This document shows, piece after piece, positions 35,111-43,131 of a DNA stretch of 64,000 nt. Positions within the stretch are counted from its first letter, which is position 1, and every line of letters begins with the position of its first letter. Made by a program: the position numbers and the translations under genes. The stretch comes from CAIWHR01 sp963843595. Lineage in GTDB: Bacteria > Pseudomonadota > Gammaproteobacteria > Burkholderiales > Casimicrobiaceae. Below the pieces are notes generated by a model. That model was not told the origin of the DNA. It saw nothing but the letters and a program-made list of their open reading frames with translations, and did no database searches. Location: contig CAWJLG010000005.1 in assembly GCA_963843595.1 (NCBI GenBank), positions 1 through 64,000 on the forward strand. Direction: 5' to 3'.

Positions 35111-36052
35111 ATGAAAATCTGCATGCTTGGCGCCGGCGCCCTCGGCAGCGCCCTTGGCGGCGTTCTCGCGGAAGCGGGCAACGAGGTCTGGCTGATCGAC
35201 GCATTCGCCGAACACGTCGACGCCATGAACACGCGCGGCCTCACGCTGCGCGATGGCGGCGTCGACCGGACCGTCAAGGTGCGGGCGCGAACAGTGCCCG
35301 ACGGCATCGGGCCCGCCGATCTCGTCATCGTGCTGGTGAAGTCGTACCACACGCGCGAAGCGATCGCGAAGGCGACACCGATCGTCGGCCGCGACACCGT
35401 GGTCATGTCGCTCCAGAACGGGCTCGGCCACGAGGAGATCCTCGCCGACGAGGTGGGCAGGGAGCACGTGCTGGCGGGAAAGACCTACGCGGGCGGCGTG
35501 TTCCTCGCGCCCGGCCACGTGATCGCGGGGACCCGGGGCAAGCAGACCTTCATTGGCGAGCTCGACGGTCGCGTGACCGAACGCGCGTCGCGCATTGCCG
35601 AAACGCTGACCAAGGCCGGCCTCCAGACGACGGTGAGCTCCAACATCCTGGGCACGATGTGGGACAAGCTGCTGATCAACGTCGCGACCGGCGCGTTGTC
35701 GGGCATCACGCGGCTGCCCTACGGCGGACTCTACAGCCTGCCCGAGGTCAAGGAGTGCGCGCTCGCTGCGGTTGCAGAGGGGGTCGCCGTTGCCAAGGCC
35801 CTGGGTGTGAAACTTTCGAGCGACAAGCCCGAGGACGCGTGGAAGTTGGCCGCCGAGGGCCTGCCTGCGGAATTCAAGGCGTCGATGCTGCAGAGTATCG
35901 AAAAAGCTGCGCCGACCGAGATCGACTTCATCAACGGCTCGGTGGTCCGCGCGGGCTTGCGCTGCAACGTTCCGACGCCGGTCAACAAGGCACTGGTGGC
36001 CTGCGTCAAGGGCATCGAGCTCTGGATGAAGCAGTACGCGCCGAAATCCTGA
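35111..36052 (+). CDS. ketopantoate reductase-family (PanE/ApbA) protein
   Basis: NADP-dependent reductase family, 313 residues. Cofactor loop MLGAGALGSALGG at residues 5-17, the catalytic lysine in WDKLLINVA and the glutamate in PTEIDFINGSVV are as in 2-dehydropantoate reductases. It starts five bases after the citrate-synthase-like gene, so it is co-translated. The catabolic setting suggests reduction of another 2-oxo acid, not pantoate synthesis; there is no other pan gene here. Confidence 0.88.
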   Translation: MKICMLGAGALGSALGGVLAEAGNEVWLIDAFAEHVDAMNTRGLTLRDGGVDRTVKVRARTVPDGIGPADLVIVLVKSYHTREAIAKATPIVGRDTVVMSLQNGLGHEEILADEVGREHVLAGKTYAGGVFLAPGHVIAGTRGKQTFIGELDGRVTERASRIAETLTKAGLQTTVSSNILGTMWDKLLINVATGALSGITRLPYGGLYSLPEVKECALAAVAEGVAVAKALGVKLSSDKPEDAWKLAAEGLPAEFKASMLQSIEKAAPTEIDFINGSVVRAGLRCNVPTPVNKALVACVKGIELWMKQYAPKS

Positions 36053-36112
36053 GCCAGAACGGCTGGCTCGGCACGATTACCCTGCGCAGGAATAGTCGAG
36101 GAGGGGTGCGCC

Positions 36113-36502
36113 ATGTCCTACCAGAAGAAATCGTACGTCGAACACGTCGCGGTCCGGGTGAAGGACATCGACTGGCACATCCGCTTCTTTCGTGAAGCGC
36201 TCGGGATGCCGATCCGCGAGGTCGACGGCCCGCGCGACAGCCCGCGGCAGGTCTGGACCGTCGGCGGTGTGCAGCTGATGGCCGATCCCGGCTTCGCCGG
36301 TCCCGAGGGGCGGCTCGCGCACCTTGGCGTGATGACGGAGGATCTCGACGCGGCGCTCGCGGAGGCGTATGCGTGGGAAGGGGTCAAGCCGATGGCGCAG
36401 GGCCGCAACTGGCTCGCGCTACCGGACGGTCTGTGCGTCGAAGTGATCCAGGCGACGGGTAATTCCGTGACCGCCGCGCTGGCGGTCAACCCGAGGGCCT
36501 GA
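36113..36502 (+). CDS. VOC (glyoxalase/dioxygenase superfamily) protein
   Basis: 129-residue single VOC module pair. Likely metal ligands are H in VEHVAVRV, H in LAHLGVM and E in LCVEVIQ, the usual pattern. ATG 36113 follows GAGGAGG. Related proteins are isomerases, lyases or extradiol dioxygenases; the length rules out most two-domain dioxygenases. It sits in the operon with a MaoC hydratase, suggesting an isomerase or epimerase role on a CoA ester or ring acid. Confidence 0.85.
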   Translation: MSYQKKSYVEHVAVRVKDIDWHIRFFREALGMPIREVDGPRDSPRQVWTVGGVQLMADPGFAGPEGRLAHLGVMTEDLDAALAEAYAWEGVKPMAQGRNWLALPDGLCVEVIQATGNSVTAALAVNPRA

Positions 36503-36539
36503 TCCGCCCCGATGGATCGCAACTGAAGGAACAGGAAAC

Positions 36540-37001
36540 ATGGTCGTGGAACGCTATTGGGACGATGCCAAGGTGGGCGACGAAGGCGTGAGCCCGACGA
36601 TGACGATTACCGGCGAACTCATCGACGCCTACGCCGACGTCTCGGGGGACCACACGCCGATTCACGTCGACGAGGAATACGCGCGCAAGTCCCACTTCGG
36701 CGAGCGCGTCGCGCACGGGTTGCTCGGTCTGTCCGTCGCCGACGGCCTCAAGTGCCAGGCCGATTACCGCTTCCTGCCGGGAATGTCGCTCGGCTGGACC
36801 TGGGATTTCCTCCTCCCGATCAAGATCGGAGACATGCTGCATGTCAAATTCCGCGTCGCGAGCATGCGGCCGTCGAAGAGCAAGCCGGGCTGGGGCATCG
36901 TCATTCTGCCCACGGAACTCATCAACCAGCGCGGCGAGGCCGTGGCGCGCGGCGAGCACAAACTGATGATTCCGCGGCGGCCGGGTGCCGCGGCCGCGTG
37001 A
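36540..37001 (+). CDS. MaoC-like (hot-dog fold) hydratase
   Basis: 153 residues. The hydratase-2 motif SGDHTPIHVDEEYA, holding the catalytic Asp/His pair, is at about residues 36-49, followed by GERVAHGLLGLS, the usual substrate-binding helix. Start ATG 36540 after AAGGAACAGG. Members add water to enoyl-CoA or remove it from hydroxyacyl-CoA. Sharing an operon with a citryl-CoA-lyase-like protein, it may make the hydroxyacyl-CoA that the lyase splits. Confidence 0.88.
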   Translation: MVVERYWDDAKVGDEGVSPTMTITGELIDAYADVSGDHTPIHVDEEYARKSHFGERVAHGLLGLSVADGLKCQADYRFLPGMSLGWTWDFLLPIKIGDMLHVKFRVASMRPSKSKPGWGIVILPTELINQRGEAVARGEHKLMIPRRPGAAAA

Positions 37002-37223
37002 ACGGCGCTCGCCGTGGGCCGACGGTTGTCCCAGGTCGAATGACCACGGGGCGACGGTGAAGCTGCTCCCCCAGGCCGGCACCAGGCTTGCCTCGTTTCA
37101 TGCGATAAACTGACACGGTCGTACGGACACGATGTCCCCGGACGGGTTGTCGAGAACGTCCGATCATCAGGGGCATGTTGAACAGGGCAGGTGGGGGCTG
37201 GCGCGCATCGCAGGCGCTGCGCC

Positions 37224-37248
37224 GACCGGCTCGCGGAGCTAGCCGGTC
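37224..37248 (+). promoter_or_regulatory. hairpin abutting the start codon of the 37249 gene
   Basis: GACCGGCT (37224-37231) and AGCCGGTC (37241-37248) are perfect complements with a nine-base loop containing GGAG. The start codon follows directly. The hairpin could present or hide the ribosome site and so set translation of the dehydrogenase, but no test is possible from sequence. Confidence 0.4.
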
Positions 37249-38271
37249 ATGAAAACGATTCGCTGGGGACTGATCGGTTGCGGTGAGGTTGCCGACATGA
37301 AAAGCGGTCCCGGTTTCGTACGCGCCACGAACTCGCAGCTCGTTGCCGTCGCGGATCGCAACGCAACGCGGGCCGAGGACTTCGCGAAGCGGCACGGCGT
37401 CGGACGCTGGCACGCCGACGCCGACGCGATCATCAACGCACCGGACGTCGACGCGGTGTACGCCGCCACGCGGACCGACTCGCATTGCGAACTGGTACTG
37501 CGCTGCGCGGCCGCCGGCAAGCCGGTTCTCGTCGAGAAGCCGATGGCGATGAGCCACGCCGACGGCGTGCGAATGGCAGCAGCGTGCCGGGAAGCCAAGG
37601 TTCCGCTGTGGGTGGCTTACTACCGGCGCGCGCTGCCGCGCTTCGTCGCCGTCCGTGACCTCGTCCAGAGCGGGGCGATCGGGCCGGTGCGCATGGTGAT
37701 CACGCGGCATTTCCAGCGGATCCCGACGCTCGAGCAGATGCGCGGTCCCTTCTGGTCCTGGCGACTCGATCCCGCGGTCTCCGGTGGAGGCATCTTTTTC
37801 GAGGCCGTGGGGCACACGCTCGACATTCTCGACTTCATCCTCGGGCCGATCGAAGCGGTGCGCACGTTCGCGGACAACCAGGCCGGCGTCTATCCGCCCG
37901 AGGACGTCGTCACCGCTTCGTACCGCTTCGCCGGCGGAGCGTACGGCAGCGGCGCGTGGTGCTTCACGACCGACTGCGACGACGAATACAACGAAATCGT
38001 CGGTGCGACCGGGCGCATCCGGTTCTCGACGTTCCCGCCGCTGTCCCCGCCGTCCGGGCGAGCGCCGGTTCCGATCCGCATCATGCGCGGCGACGCGGTC
38101 GAGGAAATGCCGGTGGCCGATCCGCCCTATGTCCATCAGCCGTTGATCCAGTCGATTGTCGACGAGCTGAACGGCACCGGCCGCTGTCCCAGCACCGCCG
38201 AGTCTGCGCTTCGCACCGCACGCGTCATCGACGACAGCCTCGCCGAGTTCCGCGCCCGGCAAGCGCGCTAG
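37249..38271 (+). CDS. Gfo/Idh/MocA-family dehydrogenase
   Basis: 340 residues, paralogue of the gene at 29482. It starts TIRWGLIGCGEVADMKSG, has EKPMAMS as EKP motif and GGGIFFEAVGHTLDILD in the second domain. A small insertion (near SPPSGRAPVPIR) separates it from its paralogue. It follows a 247-base gap after the MaoC gene, so it may have its own promoter, although none is clear. Substrate unknown, presumably related to that of its paralogue. Confidence 0.9.
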   Translation: MKTIRWGLIGCGEVADMKSGPGFVRATNSQLVAVADRNATRAEDFAKRHGVGRWHADADAIINAPDVDAVYAATRTDSHCELVLRCAAAGKPVLVEKPMAMSHADGVRMAAACREAKVPLWVAYYRRALPRFVAVRDLVQSGAIGPVRMVITRHFQRIPTLEQMRGPFWSWRLDPAVSGGGIFFEAVGHTLDILDFILGPIEAVRTFADNQAGVYPPEDVVTASYRFAGGAYGSGAWCFTTDCDDEYNEIVGATGRIRFSTFPPLSPPSGRAPVPIRIMRGDAVEEMPVADPPYVHQPLIQSIVDELNGTGRCPSTAESALRTARVIDDSLAEFRARQAR

Positions 38272-38319
38272 CAGCCGCGCGCATCGCCAACCCGAATCCC
38301 GCCGCGAGGAAAACGCTCC

Positions 38320-39147
38320 ATGCCGGATGCCAATCGCCTGTCGATTCACCAGGTGACGCTGCTCGAGCAATGCTCGACGCCGCAGTTCATCGACGCCCTC
38401 GTGCGTCACGGCGTGCCCTGTACCAGCCTGTGGCGCGAAAAGGTGCAGGCGTACGGCGTCGAGCAGACGGCGAAACGGGTCGCCGACTCCGGCATCGCCC
38501 TGTCCGGCTACTGCTGGGGCGGGCTCGTCACGTCGCCCGACCGCGCAGAAGCGGCCCGGGCGCGCGACGAAGTGCGCCGCGCGCTGGACGAGGCGGCGGC
38601 GCTGAAGGCGCCGTGTCTCATCTTCGTTGCGGGAGGCGTCGACGCGCGCGACAAGAACATCGCGGACGCGCGCGCCCGCGCGCTGGCCGGCGTGGCGGAC
38701 CTCGTTCCGCACGCCCGCAGCGTCGGGGTCATGATCGCGCTCGAGCCGCTGCATCCGATGGTCTGCGCGACGCGGTCGGTGCTGAGCACGGTCAAGCTCG
38801 CCAACGCGTGGTGCGATGAGCTCGGCGCCGAGGACATCGTCGGCATCGCGGTGGACACGTATGCGGTCTGGTGGGATCCCGATGTCGAAGCGGAAATCGC
38901 GCGTGCCGGCAAGCGCATCTGCTCGTTCCACGTCAGCGACTGGCTGGCAGACACGCAGGACCTGCGCCTCGACCGCGGCATGATGGGCGACGGCGTCATC
39001 GACATTCCGGCACTGCGGCGCGCGGTCGAAGCCGCGGGCTACGACCGCTACATCGAAGTCGAGATCTTCTCGAGCCGCAACTGGTGGAAGCGTGATCCCG
39101 ATGACGTCGTCCGCGTGATCAAGGAGCGTCTCCAAACGGCGGTGTAG
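38320..39147 (+). CDS. sugar phosphate isomerase/epimerase-like TIM-barrel protein
   Basis: 275 residues of the AP-endonuclease-2/xylose-isomerase-like superfamily. Probable metal ligands at barrel strand ends are E in MIALEPLHP, D in GIAVDTYAVWW, H in CSFHVSDW and E in YIEVEIF, a complete set. Start ATG 38320 after GCGAGGAAA. The family includes inosose/sugar isomerases and 3-dehydroshikimate dehydratases. Coupled to a Gfo/Idh/MocA dehydrogenase, which is a usual partner in cyclitol and sugar-acid breakdown. Last gene of the second LysR-linked operon. Confidence 0.83.
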   Translation: MPDANRLSIHQVTLLEQCSTPQFIDALVRHGVPCTSLWREKVQAYGVEQTAKRVADSGIALSGYCWGGLVTSPDRAEAARARDEVRRALDEAAALKAPCLIFVAGGVDARDKNIADARARALAGVADLVPHARSVGVMIALEPLHPMVCATRSVLSTVKLANAWCDELGAEDIVGIAVDTYAVWWDPDVEAEIARAGKRICSFHVSDWLADTQDLRLDRGMMGDGVIDIPALRRAVEAAGYDRYIEVEIFSSRNWWKRDPDDVVRVIKERLQTAV

Positions 39148-39216
39148 CCGCGTCCGGGGCGCCTGCGGCAGACGAACGCAAGCAACTCGCCGCGGGCGAT
39201 CGCGATCCCGGTGCGA

Positions 39217-40764
39217 TCACCGGCCGTAGCGGTCCTGTGCCTCGAAATGCGCGGCTGGCATCGTCGCCGGCGCCTGCGGCGTCACGGGACGAAACGCCAT
39301 CCGGTCCAGCACGTCGCGCTGGAGGTCCACGCCGGGCGCAATCTCGGTCAGCGTCACGCCGTTCGCGGTCAGGCGAAACACCGCGCGCTCGGTGACGTAC
39401 ATCACTTCCTGTGCCTGCCGCAGCGCCTGCAGCCCGGAGAAGGTGATCTGATCGACGCGGCGCACCAGCTTGGCGATGTCGCCGTGCCGGTCGATACGCA
39501 GGCGGCCGTCGCCGGTCGTGAGCAGCGTTCCCTTGGTGTCGAACGTGCCGCAGAAGACCACCTTGCGGGCATTCTGCGCGATGTCGATGAAGCCTCCCGG
39601 ACCCACGGGCAGGCCGCCCAGCTTCGACACGTTGACGTTGCCGGCCTCGTCGATCTGCCCGAACCCCAGGAACGCGATATCGAGCCCGCCACCCGAGTAG
39701 AAGTCGAACTGGGACGGCGCATCGATGATCGCACTCGGATTGCGGGCATAGCCGAAGAGCGACCCCTCGAGCAGCGTGCCGCCGTACGCGCCGTGCTCGA
39801 TGGTCTGCGCGTAGCGCTCGCCGCGGAGGCGCGTGGCGACGAGTTTGGCGACGCCGTCGGGAACGCCGAAGCCGTAGTTGACGACGGCGCCGTCGGCGAG
39901 CTCTTCGGCGGCGCGGCGGGCGATGACCTGCCTCGCGGTGAACGGCTGTGGCGGCTCGGTCGGTTCGATCCCGCGCCGCTCGCCGGAGAGTGCCGGGTCG
40001 ACGACGACGTCGTACCCGGTGCGCTGGTCGGGGTCGACGACGATGGCGTCGACGAGCGCCCCCGGGACGTTCACCTGCCGCGCCGGCAGCGAGCGCGCTT
40101 CGACCGCCTGGCGGACCTGCGCGATCACCTTGCCGCCGCTGTTGTGCGCGGCCAGCGCGATCGCGTAGATGTCGAGATTCGCCGCCTCGCCGACCAGGCT
40201 CACGTTGCCTTCGGGGTCGGCATACGTGCCACGGATGATGGCGACGTTGACGGGGAACGACTTGTAGCGCAGCCACTCCTCGCCGTCGATGGTCACGACG
40301 TCGACGAGGCTCGCCTGCGCCGACGCGTTCATTCGTCCGCCGTCCAGGCGCGGGTCGACGAAGGTGCCGATCCCGACGTGGCTGACGAGTCCCGGGCGGC
40401 CGGCACCGATCTCGCGGTAGAGCTGCATCACGACACCGGCAGGCAGCACGTACGCCTCGATCTTCTCGGCGCGCGCGAGCTCCTGCATGCGCGGCGACCA
40501 GACCCAGTGCCCGCCGATCACCCGCTTGACCATGCCTTCGTGCGCGAAGCGGCTCAAGCCCATCTCCTTGCGGTCGCCGATGCCGAGCGCATGGACGAGC
40601 GTCAGGCCGGCCGGGTGCTGCGAGACGAGAAAGCGCCGCTCGATGGCGGCAAACACCGAGCTCGCCTCCATCAACCCGCCGCCGCCGCCGACCAGTCCGA
40701 CCGTCGCGCCGTCGCCGATCAGCGCGGCCGCGTCGTCCGCGGTAATGAACTTGTCGCGCTTCAT
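39217..40764 (-). CDS. acetate/propionate-type (YdiF) CoA-transferase
   Basis: Family I CoA-transferase with alpha and beta parts fused, 515 residues. GLVGGGGGLMEAS lies in the first half, and TIEHGAYGGTLLEG in the second half contains the glutamate expected to carry the acyl-CoA. GGGLDIAFLGFGQIDEAGNVNVS is the typical following block. Start ATG 40764; only four bases separate it from the stop of the acyl-CoA dehydrogenase gene upstream. It probably activates a short-chain acid to its CoA ester for that dehydrogenase, under the IclR regulator at 42038. Confidence 0.92.
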   Translation of the reverse strand: MKRDKFITADDAAALIGDGATVGLVGGGGGLMEASSVFAAIERRFLVSQHPAGLTLVHALGIGDRKEMGLSRFAHEGMVKRVIGGHWVWSPRMQELARAEKIEAYVLPAGVVMQLYREIGAGRPGLVSHVGIGTFVDPRLDGGRMNASAQASLVDVVTIDGEEWLRYKSFPVNVAIIRGTYADPEGNVSLVGEAANLDIYAIALAAHNSGGKVIAQVRQAVEARSLPARQVNVPGALVDAIVVDPDQRTGYDVVVDPALSGERRGIEPTEPPQPFTARQVIARRAAEELADGAVVNYGFGVPDGVAKLVATRLRGERYAQTIEHGAYGGTLLEGSLFGYARNPSAIIDAPSQFDFYSGGGLDIAFLGFGQIDEAGNVNVSKLGGLPVGPGGFIDIAQNARKVVFCGTFDTKGTLLTTGDGRLRIDRHGDIAKLVRRVDQITFSGLQALRQAQEVMYVTERAVFRLTANGVTLTEIAPGVDLQRDVLDRMAFRPVTPQAPATMPAAHFEAQDRYGR

Positions 40765-40768
40765 CGCG

Positions 40769-41943
40769 TCAGGCTCCGATGTCCCACAGCGCCGCGCCGC
40801 GCTTCAATGCACCGCGCGCGACGACCGTGCGATGGATTTCGGAGGTGCCGTCGAAGATCCGGTAGATGCGCGAGTCGCGGTACAGGCGTTCGATCGGCAT
40901 CTCGCTGCAGTACCCCATGCCGCCGAAGATCTGCACGGCCCGGTCGGCCACGCGGCCGAGCGTCTCCGCGGCCTCCACCTTGACCATCGAAATCCAGTCG
41001 CGGGCGTCGCGGCCCTGATCGATCTCCCATGCCGCGCGCAACAGCATGAGCCGTGCGGCGTTGATCTCGATGACGCTGTCGGCGATCATCTGCCTGGATC
41101 ATCTGGAACTCGCCGATCGCCTTGCCGAACTGCTTGCGCTCGTTCGCGTAGTCGGTCATCAGCTTCGCAAGGCGGCACGCCTTGCCGACGGCGCGCGCGC
41201 CAACCTGCGCGAGGCGCACCCGGCCGAGCGTCGAGTAGGCGAGGGCGAGTCCCTGTCCTTCGGCGCCGAGCAGGTGCTCGGGGCCGAGCTTCACATGCTC
41301 GAAGAACATCTCGATGTGGCTGGTACCGGTCAGTCCCATCATCTTCTGGTCGCGGCCGACGACCACACCGGGCAGGTCCTTGTCGACGAGGAACAGCGAC
41401 ACGTGGCGCGGCCGCGCGGCGGGATCGGTCACCGCCGAGACGATGAAGAAATCGGAATAGAGGCCGTCGCTGATGAAGTGCTTGTTGCCGTTGAGGCGAT
41501 AGCCGTCGCCGCTGCGCTCTGCCCGGGTGGTGATCGACGCCGCGTCCGAGCCGGCGCCGGGCTCGGTGATCGCGATCGAGCAGGTGCGCTCGCCGCGCAC
41601 CGTCGGCAGCAGCCAGCGCTCCTTCTGCGCAGCGGTCCCTTCGAGCAGCGATTCGTAGACGTTGCCGAACGCGCGCCGGATCAGGATGTCCTTGGTGTGG
41701 CCGAACTGCTCCTCGACGAGCATCGTGTCGACGGCCGAAAGGCCGCCGCCGCCGTACTCGACGGGAATGTTCATCGCGTAGAAGCCGAGCGAGCGCGACT
41801 TCTCGAAGATCGCGCGCGCCTTCGCCGGATCGAGCCGCGCCCGTCGTCTCGATTTCGTCCTCGAGCGGAATCAGCTCCGTTTCGACGAACCGCCGGACCG
41901 TACTGACGATCATCGTCTGTTCTTCGGTCAAGTCGAATTGCAT
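40769..41943 (-). pseudogene. acyl-CoA dehydrogenase, two frameshifts
   Basis: FAD-dependent acyl-CoA dehydrogenase, about 390 residues if repaired. Minus-strand reading starts at ATG 41943 (MQFDLTEEQTMIVSTVRRFV). Near 41838 one extra base shifts the frame; removal gives ETTGRLDPAKARAIF and leads into NIPVEYGGGGLS. A second extra base near 41094 interrupts GEFQMIQAMIADS. The rest holds SIAITEPGAGSD (flavin contact) and QIFGGMGYCSE, ending at 40769. No stop substitutions or deletions. Likely an intact gene with consensus errors; it forms an operon with the CoA-transferase. Confidence 0.87.
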
Positions 41944-42037
41944 GGTCTTCCTCCTATGGGTGTCGGGTCGCCGGGTCGCGCTGTCGTGACCTCGGCGTCG
42001 CCGGCCCGTGCCTCGCGGACGCCCCGGCGATCGCCGT

Positions 42038-42874
42038 TCAGCTCACCGCCCGCACGCCGGGACGGGTGACGCCGGATCCGGACGAGCGGCTCGTGGTGGT
42101 GAAGTACTCGGAACTCTTGCAGGCATCGGAAAGCTCGGCGGCGGCCGCCAGCATCGCGGGGGCGAGCTCGTGCATCCGTGCCTCGGTCAGGCGGACGCTG
42201 GGACCGGCCACGCTCAACACGCCGACGACCCCTCCGGTCGCCGGATGGCGAACGGCGGCGGCCATTGCCGCCGTGCCCGGAGCCGAACTCTCGACGACCC
42301 ATGCGTAGCCGCGCTCCCTTGCGAGGCGCAGCCGCTTCTGCAGCGCCTGGACGGTGCGCGGCGCATGGGGTCCCAGGGTCTCGGCCTTGCCGAATCCCTG
42401 GCGCAGGACGAGCTCGAACGCGCGCTCGTCGGTGAGGCATGCGAGCCACGCGTGTCCGGACGCCGTCGAGGCCAGCGGCGCCTCCATCCCCATGTCCGGG
42501 TCGTATCGCAATCCCGGTCGTGCGCCCTGCGCCTTGGCGACCCACGTCTGGCGGTCGCCGTCGACGACGCCGAGGCGGACGAGTTCGCCCGTCTCCTGCG
42601 CGAGGCGATCGAGCGTCGGTTGGACGACGTCGACGACGCCCGAGCGCGACAGGTAGCGAAACGCCAGCGAGACGAGTTTCGTCGTCAACCGATAGCGGCC
42701 GGTCTCGTCATCCTGGCGGACGTAGCCGCGCGCCGCGAGCGTGGCGAGCAACCGGTGGGCGGCGCTCTTGGGGATGTCGAGCGCATCCTTGACGGCGGAG
42801 AGCGGCAGGCCGGCCGGGTGCGAGGCGAGGAGTTCGACGATCTCGAGCGCGCGATCGAGGGCGCTTCCTGGCAT
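42038..42874 (-). CDS. IclR-family transcriptional regulator
   Basis: 278 residues. The N-terminal winged helix (about 1-65) reads LDRALEIVELLASHPAGLPL..KDALDIPKSAAHRLLATLAARGYV. The C-terminal IclR effector domain includes VAKAQGARPGLRYDPDMG and PLASTASGHAWLA. Start ATG 42874. A palindromic operator lies 25 bases upstream at 42899-42915, pointing to autoregulation. The acyl-CoA dehydrogenase and CoA-transferase genes follow on the same strand after 94 bases and are its probable targets. Confidence 0.92.
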   Translation of the reverse strand: MPGSALDRALEIVELLASHPAGLPLSAVKDALDIPKSAAHRLLATLAARGYVRQDDETGRYRLTTKLVSLAFRYLSRSGVVDVVQPTLDRLAQETGELVRLGVVDGDRQTWVAKAQGARPGLRYDPDMGMEAPLASTASGHAWLACLTDERAFELVLRQGFGKAETLGPHAPRTVQALQKRLRLARERGYAWVVESSAPGTAAMAAAVRHPATGGVVGVLSVAGPSVRLTEARMHELAPAMLAAAAELSDACKSSEYFTTTSRSSGSGVTRPGVRAVS

Positions 42875-42898
42875 TGGGCGTTCCAGAAAAATTGATAA

Positions 42899-42915
42899 TG
42901 TTCCATATTGGAACA
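42899..42915. promoter_or_regulatory. IclR-type operator palindrome
   Basis: TGTTCCA (42899-42905) and TGGAACA (42909-42915) are perfect 7-base complements around TAT, 24 bases before the IclR start. The local A+T-rich stretch (42885-42935) stands out from the GC-rich surroundings, as expected for a promoter. Most likely bound by the IclR protein itself. Confidence 0.65.
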
Positions 42916-43081
42916 GCGTTCACAAAAATTGTCAACGCCCTGTACGCGAGGAAGAGTCGCCCGGTGGGGCGCGCATGGCTGGGCGGCTCAACGGCGCTCG
43001 AAGCGGCTGCCGGTTCGAAACGACGGCCTGCGCGACCAGTGAAGCGTGCTGTGACAGCGCCGGCGCCGATGTCGGCACGGC

Positions 43082-43087
43082 TATAAT
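43082..43087 (+). promoter_or_regulatory. -10 element upstream of the RNB exoribonuclease gene
   Basis: A consensus TATAAT in the context GGCTATAATCCGG lies 45 bases before the start at 43132. No good -35 at 16-18 bases is visible, but this -10 context is common for housekeeping promoters in betaproteobacteria. Confidence 0.5.
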
Positions 43088-43131
43088 CCGGGGCTCAAGC
43101 GGCGCGCCAGCCGCGCCCGCCCGGCTTTCCC

